The notes under the pieces were generated by a model. The model was not told the origin of the DNA. It made no database searches and saw nothing but the letters and a program-made list of their open reading frames with translations. Shown piece after piece: positions 6,366 through 13,030 of a stretch of 14,145 nucleotides of DNA. The translations under genes and the position numbers were made by a program. Position 1 is the stretch's first letter, and each line of letters starts with the position of its first letter. The DNA lies in NCBI GenBank assembly GCA_937988695.1, contig CALKHM010000313.1, positions 1-14,145 on the forward strand, in the 5' to 3' direction. This DNA comes from an uncultured Microbacterium sp. (lineage in GTDB: Bacteria; Actinomycetota; Actinomycetes; Actinomycetales; Microbacteriaceae).

Positions 6366-8150
6366 ATGCGCGTGCTTCCGTTCGGCGACCGGGCCCTGCT
6401 GATCGAGGTCGACGCGCAGGCGCGGAGTGGGCGAGCCGTCGATGCGGTGCTCGCGCTTCGCGCGCGGCTCGCGGCCGGCCGGCTGCCCGGGGTCGTGGAC
6501 ATCGTGCCGGCCGCCCGCACGATCCTCGTGCGCACGCGGCCTGGTGCGCTGTCCGACGTGCGCGCGGGCATCGAGCGGATCGGGACGCAGGAGACGACGG
6601 ATGCGACGCCGGAGCCGGCCGCCGAGATCGAGCTGCCGATCGTGTACGACGGTGCGGACCTCGCCGACACCGCACAGCTGCTCGAGATGAGCGTCGAGGC
6701 GCTCGTGCGCCGGCACGCCTGGACGATGTGGACCGTGGCGTTCACCGGGTTCGCGCCCGGGTTCGGATACCTGATCGGCGACGACTGGCCGTTCGACGTA
6801 CCGCGGCTGCCGACTCCGCGCACGCGTGTGCCGGCGGGTGCGGTGGGCCTTGCCGCCGAGTTCTGCGGAGCGTATCCGCGGGCGACCCCCGGTGGCTGGC
6901 GCCTGATCGGCACCACCGGCGCGCCGCTGTTCGACGCGGCTGCCGCCGATCCCGCCCTGCTCATCCCCGGCGCGCGGGTGCGGTTCGTGGAGCGCGCGGC
7001 CGCGCCCGCCGCCGCACCCCCGGCCGTGCCCCTCTCCGCGCCCGCGGCGGCCGCAGCGGCCGGCCCGGCCAGCGCCTCCGCGCCCACAGGGGCCGCGCCC
7101 ACCGCGCCCCCGGCACCCACGGCGGCCGGCGCCTCCGCGCCCGCGGCGCCCACAGCGGCCGGCGCCTCCGCGCCCGCGGCGCCCGCGCAGAACTCATCCA
7201 ATCCGGGCGGTGAAGGCTCGAATCCGGCGGCCAGGGGTGGCCATGACGGCGAAGTGGAGGAGTTCTGCACGCGGGCGGCGGGGGACCTCGCGTTCGAGGT
7301 GGTCGAGCCGGGGCTGCTGACCACGGTGCAGGACCTCGGTCGACCCGGGCGGGCGAGCCAGGGCATCGCGATCTCGGGTGCCTTCGACCGCGCAGCATTG
7401 CGCGCCGCCAACCGGCTGGTGGGCAACAGAGAGAACGCGGCCGGCCTCGAGATCACCATGGGCGGTCTGCGTGCGCTCGCGCGCCGCGACGTGTGGATCG
7501 CGGTCACCGGCGGCTGGGGGCCGATTCGGATCGGTGGCCACCAGATCGATCCGTACGAGGCCGTGCAGTGGCCGGCGGGCACCGAGCTGCACGTCGACTG
7601 GCTGGTCCAGGGGGCGCGGGTCTACCTGGCGGTGCGCGGCGGGATCGACGCGCGCGCGGTGGCGGGCTCACGCGCGACCGACACGATGGCCGGGCTCGGG
7701 CCGGCGCCGCTCCGGGCAGGGGATGCGCTACGCACGGGGGATGCAGCATCCGCGCCCATTCCGCCAGCGGAGCCGGTGATGGGTGTGCCCCCGTCGGACG
7801 AGATCGTCCTGACCGTGTCCGAGGGGCCGCGGGCGGACTGGTTCACGGCCACCGGGCGGGCTGCTCTGTTCGACGCGGTGTGGACCGTCGCCGACCGGGC
7901 CGACCGGGTCGGGATCCGGCTCGACGGGCCGGGGCTCGAGCGCGCCCGCTTCGGAGAGCTGCCCAGCGAGGGCATGGTCCCTGGCGCGATCCAGGTGCCG
8001 CCCGCGGGTCGGCCGGTGATCCTGGGCGCCGACGGGCCGGTGACCGGGGGATATCCGGTGATCGCCGTGGTGACGGATGCCGCGCTCGACCGGCTCGCAC
8101 AGGCGCGGCCAGGTAGCCCCGTGCGGTTCCGGCACGCGCGCCCGGTCTGA
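6366..8150 (+). CDS. pxpBC: Fused 5-oxoprolinase subunits B and C (KipI-KipA type)
   Basis: The 594-residue product joins two subunits of 5-oxoprolinase. Residues 1 to about 208 are PxpB (KipI-like cyclophilin fold), with FGDRALLIEV, AFTGFAPGFGYL and PRTRVPAGAV. Residues about 308-594 are PxpC (KipA, biotin-dependent carboxylase-like), beginning EPGLLTTVQDLGRPG and ISGAFDRAALRAANRLVGN. Between them is a linker of about 100 residues of Ala, Pro, Gly, Ser and Thr, containing an 11-residue tandem repeat and then a stretch encoded by palindromic element B. ATG 6366 is preferred because GGTGA, overlapping the pxpA stop, lies five bases upstream. A GTG at 6357 with a GTGA overlap would add three residues. 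Fusion of B and C is known, but the linker is unusually long. Confidence 0.93.
   Translation: MRVLPFGDRALLIEVDAQARSGRAVDAVLALRARLAAGRLPGVVDIVPAARTILVRTRPGALSDVRAGIERIGTQETTDATPEPAAEIELPIVYDGADLADTAQLLEMSVEALVRRHAWTMWTVAFTGFAPGFGYLIGDDWPFDVPRLPTPRTRVPAGAVGLAAEFCGAYPRATPGGWRLIGTTGAPLFDAAAADPALLIPGARVRFVERAAAPAAAPPAVPLSAPAAAAAAGPASASAPTGAAPTAPPAPTAAGASAPAAPTAAGASAPAAPAQNSSNPGGEGSNPAARGGHDGEVEEFCTRAAGDLAFEVVEPGLLTTVQDLGRPGRASQGIAISGAFDRAALRAANRLVGNRENAAGLEITMGGLRALARRDVWIAVTGGWGPIRIGGHQIDPYEAVQWPAGTELHVDWLVQGARVYLAVRGGIDARAVAGSRATDTMAGLGPAPLRAGDALRTGDAASAPIPPAEPVMGVPPSDEIVLTVSEGPRADWFTATGRAALFDAVWTVADRADRVGIRLDGPGLERARFGELPSEGMVPGAIQVPPAGRPVILGADGPVTGGYPVIAVVTDAALDRLAQARPGSPVRFRHARPV
7116..7181 (+). 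repeat. Two tandem 33-bp repeats in the pxpBC linker
   Basis: Positions 7116-7148 and 7149-7181 are almost identical 33-base units, each coding for PTAAGASAPAA. The period is 11 codons, so the duplication keeps the frame. Similar Ala/Pro codon runs upstream (about 7000-7115) look like more decayed copies. The region is prone to length change by slippage and makes a flexible spacer between the PxpB and PxpC domains. Confidence 0.85.
7187..7268. repeat. Palindromic element, copy B, inside the pxpBC linker
   Basis: GCAGAACTCATCCA (7187-7200) and TGGAGGAGTTCTGC (7255-7268) are inverted copies with one mismatch, separated by 54 bases. The arms match copy A at 5483-5567. Compared with the reverse complement of A, the identity extends inward to CATCCAATCC on one side and CGAAGTGGA on the other. 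CGAATCC occurs 18 bases inside the left arm in both copies (7219-7225 and 5517-5523). An inner hairpin GGCCA/TGGCC is at 7229-7242. It is translated in frame as about residues 274-301 of the fusion protein. Confidence 0.75.
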
Positions 8151-8172
8151 CCCCCGCGAACCGGCAGGCGTC

Positions 8173-8260
8173 TGCGCCAAATTCACATGAATTCGACGAA
8201 TGCACATCAAACCGCCGGCAGATTGATGTGATCTCGCCAAATTCATGTGAATTTGGCGAA
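8173..8260. repeat. 88-bp near-perfect dyad in the convergent pxpBC/iclR gap
   Basis: The halves 8173-8216 and 8217-8260 are reverse complements at 36 of 44 positions with no spacer. They include 19 consecutive matches (8175-8193) and 8 more (8203-8210). Each half carries a smaller palindrome. The right one is perfect, TCGCCAAATTCA (8234-8245) and TGAATTTGGCGA (8248-8259) around TG. The stretch is much more AT-rich than its surroundings and nearly fills the gap between two convergent genes. It could be a bidirectional terminator, a mobile palindromic repeat, or both. Confidence 0.8.
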
Positions 8261-8279
8261 CCAGGGGGCGGGTGCGCAG

Positions 8280-9080
8280 CTACGCCTGCGACGTCAGGAA
8301 GGGGCGCGCATGCCAGGCCGTCCAGTCGTGGCCGATCGCGACCGCGGCCTCGCGCAGTGGCGGGAGATGGTGGTCCACGAGCGTGGACATCGACGTCTCG
8401 GCGCTGCTGGCGTTGACGTTGACCGCCGCCACCGTGCGCCCGGCATCGTCGGTGACCGCCGTCGCGACGGAGCGGATGCCCAGTGCGAGCTGCTCGTCGG
8501 TGACCGCCCAGCCGCGGTCACGGATGTCGCGCAGCACGGAGTCCAGCTCGCGACGATCGGGATGCCACCGCGGGGTCACTCCGGAACGACTGGGGGTCGC
8601 CAGCACCGTGTCGAGCTCATCCGGTGGTAGCGCGGCCAGCAGGATCTTGCCGAGCGACGTCGCGAACGCGGGAAAACGCGTGCCGATCGTCACCGACAGC
8701 GTCACGAGCTTGGGGACGGCGACCCGGGCGACGTAGACGATGTCCGAGCCGTCCAGCTGCGCGATCGAGCATGACTCCTTGGTCTGGGCGACCAGCTCGA
8801 CCAGGTGCGGGCGCACGATCTGCCAGATGTTCATCGACCCGATGTACGCCGAGCCCAGCTCCAGCACCCGCGGCGTGAGCATGAACGCGTCCTCCACGCG
8901 ATGCGCGTAACCGAGCAGCTCGAGGGTGGTCAGGATGCGTCGCGCGGTGGGCCGCGGCAGGTCGGCGCGCGCGGCCACCTCGCTGAGGCTCATCGCGGGG
9001 TGCGCGGCGTCGAACGACCGGATGACGTCCAGACCGCGCGCGATGGACTCGATGAAGTCGGGGTTGGCATCTCGACGCAT
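8280..9080 (-). CDS. IclR-family transcriptional regulator (PcaR/PobR-like)
   Basis: This 266-residue protein has the usual IclR length. The N-terminal winged helix-turn-helix is at residues about 10-70 (SLSEVAARADLPRPTARRIL, 31-50), followed by the C-terminal GAF-like effector domain (SCSIAQLDGSDIVYVARV; TRFPAFATSLGKILLAAL; RDRGWAVTDEQLALGIRSVA). The opening ESIARGLDVIRSF is typical of the beta-ketoadipate regulators PcaR and PobR, which sense aromatic intermediates. That fits its place at the downstream end of an aromatic-degradation gene block on the same strand. GAGGAG (9086-9091) gives a good ribosome site before ATG 9080. The DNA just upstream holds repeated GGCGCC boxes that may be its operator. 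The stop lies 19 bases from the 88-bp dyad. Confidence 0.92.
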   Translation of the reverse strand: MRRDANPDFIESIARGLDVIRSFDAAHPAMSLSEVAARADLPRPTARRILTTLELLGYAHRVEDAFMLTPRVLELGSAYIGSMNIWQIVRPHLVELVAQTKESCSIAQLDGSDIVYVARVAVPKLVTLSVTIGTRFPAFATSLGKILLAALPPDELDTVLATPSRSGVTPRWHPDRRELDSVLRDIRDRGWAVTDEQLALGIRSVATAVTDDAGRTVAAVNVNASSAETSMSTLVDHHLPPLREAAVAIGHDWTAWHARPFLTSQA

Positions 9081-9094
9081 ACTCGCTCCTCATC

Positions 9095-9147
9095 GGCGCC
9101 CATCTGAGACCGGCGCCCGTCAACGGCGCCCGTCTCACAACGGCGCC
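9095..9147. promoter_or_regulatory. Four GGCGCC boxes with an inverted repeat upstream of iclR
   Basis: GGCGCC occurs at 9095, 9112, 9125 and 9142, with spacings of 17, 13 and 17 bases. The central pair lies in an inverted repeat, GAGACCGGCGCC (9106-9117) with GGCGCCCGTCTC (9125-9136), one mismatch and a 7-base loop. It fills the 74-base gap between the citrate-synthase-like gene and iclR. It may be a binding site for the IclR protein, or a transcribed hairpin that reduces read-through. No T run follows it on the minus strand. Confidence 0.4.
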
Positions 9148-9154
9148 GCTCGCG

Positions 9155-9946
9155 CTATGACTGCTCGGGTCGGTACTCGGCATGCCGGTCGACGGCAAGA
9201 TAGATCGACTCGCCCAGCGGACGGGTCATCTCCTCGCGCAGATGCCCGAGAAGACCCGCGCAACGTGCGATGAGCACCGCACCGCGCAGCAATTCTACGG
9301 GCACGCCGATGTCGGCCAGTGCCGCGCCGCACACGCCCGCGCCGTTCAGCGGCAGCGTGCGGTTCAGGATCGCCGGATGCACACGGCCGACCGCTTCGAA
9401 CAACCGCAGGTGCGGCCCTCGGTATCCCGCCTCGTCGGCGATGCGGATGACCACGGGCGTGCGTGGATCGCCGTCCTTGTGCACGGGATGCCCCAGCCCG
9501 GGGACCAGGCGGTGCTGGTCGCGCGCCGCGCCGACGGCCTTCGATGCCAGCGCGTCGTAGCCGGCATCGTCGGTGGGCGTGCCGTCGGCGAGGGCCGCGG
9601 CCAGGAACCGCCCGGTGTCCTCGGTCACCCCGAGATACCGCGATCCGCCGCCGAGAAGACCGGCCGCCAGAGCGCCCTGGATCGAGTCCGGCGCGCTGTA
9701 GTACGTCAGTCGCGACGCGATCGCGATGGGCGTCAGGCCGTGATCGGCCAGGGCCACCATGACGGCGTCGAACACCCGCACCTGTCCGGCGTCGGGCCGA
9801 GCGCCGGTCATCAGCCACAGGCACAGGTCGCTGAACCCCATGTTGCCCAGCAGCTCGCTGGCGATGTCATGGCCCATCAGCGTCATGGAGGTCGGGGTGG
9901 AGGTGCCGATCGCGGTGGGGAACGACAGCGGGGTCTGGTCGGTCAT
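9155..9946 (-). CDS. Short citrate-synthase-like / citryl-CoA lyase-like protein
   Basis: This 263-residue protein matches the large-domain core of the citrate synthase family, in the short form usually annotated citryl-CoA lyase. PGLGHPVHKDGDPR (149-162) corresponds to the GFGHRVYK.DPR motif, with H153 at the substrate-binding histidine. The other two catalytic residues of citrate synthase are not seen: the LHGGA histidine is replaced by GLLGGGSR (96-103), and the NVDF aspartate by NGAGV (201-205). A citrate synthase role is therefore unlikely, and a CoA-ester cleavage or related function is inferred. The start at ATG 9946 has AGGAG five bases upstream and overlaps the CoA-transferase stop as ATGA. 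This coupling suggests that the two proteins act in sequence on one CoA ester. Confidence 0.75.
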   Translation of the reverse strand: MTDQTPLSFPTAIGTSTPTSMTLMGHDIASELLGNMGFSDLCLWLMTGARPDAGQVRVFDAVMVALADHGLTPIAIASRLTYYSAPDSIQGALAAGLLGGGSRYLGVTEDTGRFLAAALADGTPTDDAGYDALASKAVGAARDQHRLVPGLGHPVHKDGDPRTPVVIRIADEAGYRGPHLRLFEAVGRVHPAILNRTLPLNGAGVCGAALADIGVPVELLRGAVLIARCAGLLGHLREEMTRPLGESIYLAVDRHAEYRPEQS

Positions 9947-11184
9947 GCCGGCTCCTGTTCGTGGGGATCTGCGGCGGAGGATGCCGCGTGGTCGAGCCCG
10001 GTCAGCCACTGCAGCACGGCATCCCGGTCGCCGTCCAGGCGCGGCGGGCGCAGGTCGTAGCTGGGCGGGGTCCGGGAGAACGAGATCGGGTTGCGGATCG
10101 TGGGCACGGCATCCGCGCCACGGCCGACGGCCACCACGGGTGCAAGGCCCAGACGCTCGGCGAGCTGCACACCCGCTGCCACGTCCTGGATCGGCGCGCA
10201 CGGGATGCCGGCCTCGGTGAGGATCTCGAACCACTCCGCCGCGCTGTGCCGAGCGAGCCGTTCCAGCAGCAGCGGGCGCAGCTGCTCTCGTCGCTCGTTG
10301 CGGTCGGCCGTGCTCGCGAAGCGCGGATCGGCGGCGACGTCCGGCAGCTCGAGAACCTCGCACAGCTTCGAGAACTGCCCGTTGTTGCCGGCTACCACGA
10401 TGAGGTCGCCGTCGCCGGTGGGCAGCGGCTCATAGGGGAACAGGCTCAGATGAGCGTTGCCCATGCGCTGTGGCACCACGCCGCCCGCGACGTACGCCGA
10501 GGTCTGATTGACCAGACCCGACAGTGCCGACGACATCAGGTTCGTCTCGACGTGCTGGCCTTCGCCGGTGAGATCGCGGTGGTGCAGGGCGGCGAGGATC
10601 CCCATCGCCGAGTGCAGCCCGGTCATCACATCGAACACCGAGATGCCGGCGCGGAACGGCTGCCCGTCGGGGTCTCCGGTCATGCTCATCAGACCGGACA
10701 GGGCCTGCACGAGCAGGTCGTACCCGGGAAGGTGCGCCCCCTGCTTCGTGCCGAATCCGCTGATCGACGAGTAGATCACGTCGGGGTTGCCGGCGGCCAC
10801 GCTGTCGTAGTCGAGCCCGAACCGCGCCAGCGCCCCCGCGCGGAAGTTCTCGATGAACACGTCGGCACGTGCGGCGAGTCGCTGCGCGACGGCGCGGTCG
10901 TTGGAATCCTTCAGATCCAGCGCGATCGAGCTTTTGTTGCGGTTGATCGCGAGGTAGTACGTCGCGTCGTCGCCGCGCGCAGGCGGGCTCCACGATCGGG
11001 TGTCGTCGCCGGCGGGGCTTTCCACCTTGATGACGGTGGCGCCCAGATCGGCCAGCAGCATGGTGCAGTACGGCCCCGCGAGTATCCGCGAGAAGTCCGC
11101 GACGACGATCCCGGCCAGCGGTCCCGTCGGGTGTGGACGCAGCGCCTCTCGTGCCGTCGTGTCCTGCGCCAAGCCGATCGTCAC
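9943..11184 (-). CDS. CaiB/BaiF family type III CoA-transferase
   Basis: This 413-residue protein has the length and motifs of class III CoA-transferases. LAGIVVADFSRILAGPYCTM (23-42) and LLADLGATVIKVE open the domain. YYLAINRNKSSIALDLK follows. GYDLLVQALSGLMSMTG (154-170) contains D156, which matches the catalytic aspartate that forms the acyl-enzyme anhydride (D169 in formyl-CoA transferase). It should move CoA from a donor such as succinyl-CoA to a carboxylic acid. The start is GTG 11184 with a strong GAGGAGG upstream. Its stop overlaps the start of the citrate-synthase-like gene by four bases, and the dioxygenase small subunit ends 43 bases upstream. A plausible job is activation of the acid formed by ring cleavage, but the substrate is unknown. 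Confidence 0.9.
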   Translation of the reverse strand: MTIGLAQDTTAREALRPHPTGPLAGIVVADFSRILAGPYCTMLLADLGATVIKVESPAGDDTRSWSPPARGDDATYYLAINRNKSSIALDLKDSNDRAVAQRLAARADVFIENFRAGALARFGLDYDSVAAGNPDVIYSSISGFGTKQGAHLPGYDLLVQALSGLMSMTGDPDGQPFRAGISVFDVMTGLHSAMGILAALHHRDLTGEGQHVETNLMSSALSGLVNQTSAYVAGGVVPQRMGNAHLSLFPYEPLPTGDGDLIVVAGNNGQFSKLCEVLELPDVAADPRFASTADRNERREQLRPLLLERLARHSAAEWFEILTEAGIPCAPIQDVAAGVQLAERLGLAPVVAVGRGADAVPTIRNPISFSRTPPSYDLRPPRLDGDRDAVLQWLTGLDHAASSAADPHEQEPA

Positions 11185-11227
11185 GATCGCCCCCTCCTCG
11201 TGTGTGCTGATCTCGGATGCCGCGGCG

Positions 11228-11599
11228 TCAACAGATCACCGAGGGATAGGTCTTCCCCCGCCAATGCATGAGCTTGTCGCGGTACTCCCGCTGGAACGAC
11301 AGCGGTCCGGTGACGGCCTCGTAGTCGTCGTTGTAGATCCCGATGTAGATCGTGAGCGAGAGGAAGAAGTGCGCTCCCAACTCGAACAGCGTCACGTAGT
11401 CGTGTGCGATGAGCGCGGTGCGCTCCTGCTCGGTGAACGCCAGCCAGCTGGTGGTCTCGGCGTCGCTGTCGCCCAGCCTCCGGCCGAGGTGCTGCTCCCA
11501 CCAGTCGAGGTACTGCGCAGGCTCGGTCTTGTAGCGCTCGAGCAGATCGGGATCGCGGTCGGTCGTGTACAGGAACTTGTCGACGTAGTACTTGCTCAT
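11228..11599 (-). CDS. LigA-like small (alpha) subunit of an extradiol dioxygenase
   Basis: This 123-residue protein resembles the small alpha subunit of protocatechuate 4,5-dioxygenase (LigA fold, all helical), which covers the active site of the LigB subunit. Visible features are WWEQHLGRRLGDSD, the SWLAFTEQERTALIAHDY helix and GAHFFLSLTIYIGIYNDDYE. There is no metal site of its own, as expected. The ATG at 11599 overlaps the stop of the catalytic subunit gene by four bases (ATGA), which favours equal synthesis of two partners. The order catalytic subunit then small subunit is the reverse of the classical ligA-ligB order. The longer open frame upstream of 11599 is only read-through inside the neighbouring gene. 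Confidence 0.8.
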   Translation of the reverse strand: MSKYYVDKFLYTTDRDPDLLERYKTEPAQYLDWWEQHLGRRLGDSDAETTSWLAFTEQERTALIAHDYVTLFELGAHFFLSLTIYIGIYNDDYEAVTGPLSFQREYRDKLMHWRGKTYPSVIC

Positions 11600-12459
11600 C
11601 GCTCCACTCCGTTCGGATACCAGGTGATGTAGGCCTCGCGGGTGTGGAACAGGTCGAGGTCGTCGACGTAGTCGGCCTTGATCGGGCCGGCGATGCCGAA
11701 CATCGTCACCAGGTCGAGGAACCCGTGCGTGGCGTTGCCGAAGGTCCCGAGGTTCTCCCGGGTGACATTCGCCAGCAGCCCGTCGATGTCGCCCTCGGCG
11801 AGCCACCCGATCGCACGCTTGTCGAACTCGGGATCCGGGCCGTGCTCCTCGAACTGCCGCGGGCCGCCCAGCTCGAGCGACAGGTGACCGCTGCCGATCG
11901 CGGCCACGCGCTTGTCGGACGGGAACTCCTCGATGATCTCGCGGATCGCCCGGCCGAGGTCCCAGAAGCGCTGCGGGGTCGGCAACGGCGGGACGAAGAT
12001 GTTCGTGTAGATCGGCACGACGGGCAGGTCGGCGTCGGGCCGGGTCGTGATAATCGGGCAGATGATCGAGTGGTCCAGCTTGAGCTCGTTGCTCACGGCC
12101 ATGTCGAAACCGCGGTCGATGAGACCCTCCAGCATGAACTGGGAGAGCTCCTCGTGGCCGTCCAGCACGAACGTCGGCAGACTGAACTCGCGGATCTCGT
12201 TGTAGTACGTCGCGTCGTAGCGCGGCGCCTTGCCGATCGCGAACTGCGGGTAGTTGTCGAGGAAGAACTGATGGAAGTGGTCGGCACCGATCATCACGAG
12301 GATGTCGGGGTTGGCGGCCGTGAGCGTCTCACGGTACGCCTCCACCTTGCGCTTCCACTCGGCCGCCTGCGGGATGCGTTTTTCCGGCGGGTCGAGATGG
12401 GTGAGCTTCAGATAGAACGGGTGATGGGTGGTTGCCAGGACGGCGGCCAGGGTTGCCAC
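11596..12459 (-). CDS. LigB-type class III extradiol dioxygenase catalytic subunit
   Basis: This 287-residue protein belongs to the LigB superfamily of Fe(II) ring-cleaving dioxygenases. H12 (TTHHPF) and H61 (GADHFHQF) fall exactly at the LigB iron-ligand positions, and H192 (GSGHLSLELGGP) matches the catalytic histidine near LigB H195. The third ligand, Glu242 of LigB, is not evident. The matching region reads GNATHGFLDL (241-250), with Gly where related enzymes have Glu, and D249 or E235 as the only nearby acids. The start is GTG 12459 behind GAGGAAA. The LigA-like partner follows with an overlapping start. It is expected to open a catechol-type ring using O2, or a close variant reaction. 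The exact substrate cannot be inferred. Confidence 0.82.
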   Translation of the reverse strand: MATLAAVLATTHHPFYLKLTHLDPPEKRIPQAAEWKRKVEAYRETLTAANPDILVMIGADHFHQFFLDNYPQFAIGKAPRYDATYYNEIREFSLPTFVLDGHEELSQFMLEGLIDRGFDMAVSNELKLDHSIICPIITTRPDADLPVVPIYTNIFVPPLPTPQRFWDLGRAIREIIEEFPSDKRVAAIGSGHLSLELGGPRQFEEHGPDPEFDKRAIGWLAEGDIDGLLANVTRENLGTFGNATHGFLDLVTMFGIAGPIKADYVDDLDLFHTREAYITWYPNGVER

Positions 12460-12495
12460 AGTGCTTTTCCTCTGTCTCTGTGTGTGTAACGGCGC

Positions 12496-13017
12496 TCAGG
12501 CTGCGGGATCCTGGCGCGCTCGGGTGACGGTGATGGTGCGCAAGGAGATCGGCACGGCCGCGCCGGCGAGCCCGAGCGCGATGGCGCCGAGCGTCCAGAA
12601 CGGTCCGTGCAGACCGCTCATGCCCAGCGCGGCATCCATCGACCAGTCGCCGGGACCGGCGACGCCGATGACGATCCCGAGCAGGGCGTAGACGAGTGCG
12701 ACCTCGTAGCCGCCCAGGTGCGCCCAGAGCCCGTGCGGCAGGTTGAACGCGATCGCCACGCTCATCGAGCCGACCACGATGGCCGTCGACAGCGGGATGG
12801 CCGCGCCCAGGATGATCAGCGCTCCGGCGACGAGCTCCGATGCGCCGGAGAGCACGACGAACGGGAATCCGGGTCGCAGGCCCCACTGCTCGAACAGCGC
12901 GGCGGTCTTGCGGACGCCTTGGCCGCGGAACCATCCGAACAGCTTCTGCATGGCGTGCCCCCACAGCAGGGCGGCCAGCACGAGTCGCAGGATCAGCAGA
13001 CCCAGGTTCACGTCCAT
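12496..13017 (-). CDS. DoxX-family integral membrane protein
   Basis: This 173-residue protein matches the small DoxX/DoxD-like membrane family. About four or five hydrophobic segments are visible: residues 5-22, 50-72, 77-97, 105-122 and 137-160. The family signature LRLVLAALLWGHAMQKLFGWF is split by its usual GHA.QKLFG core, and FNLPHGLW marks the third segment. DoxX proteins are thought to take part in membrane redox or stress functions, but their role is not settled. It starts at ATG 13017, only 13 bases after the amidohydrolase stop, and ends 36 bases before the dioxygenase gene, so it belongs to the same transcript. The longer upstream open frame is the shadow of the amidohydrolase gene. 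Why a DoxX protein lies in this pathway is unclear. Confidence 0.85.
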   Translation of the reverse strand: MDVNLGLLILRLVLAALLWGHAMQKLFGWFRGQGVRKTAALFEQWGLRPGFPFVVLSGASELVAGALIILGAAIPLSTAIVVGSMSVAIAFNLPHGLWAHLGGYEVALVYALLGIVIGVAGPGDWSMDAALGMSGLHGPFWTLGAIALGLAGAAVPISLRTITVTRARQDPAA

Positions 13018-13030
13018 CGTGCTCTCGCCT

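Noticed and set aside
7211..7230. GGCTCGAATCC inside palindromic element B resembles a tRNA T-arm
   Set aside because: The flanking stem does not pair beyond two or three bases, and there is no acceptor, D or anticodon arm. Not a tRNA.
6086..7582. 498-codon minus-strand frame across pxpA and pxpBC
   Set aside because: Low-complexity Ala/Arg/Pro composition, and it spans two genes with clear families on the plus strand.
9961..11271. 436-codon open frame on the plus strand opposite the CoA-transferase
   Set aside because: Antisense shadow typical of GC-rich genes. The minus-strand frame carries complete CaiB motifs and the catalytic aspartate.
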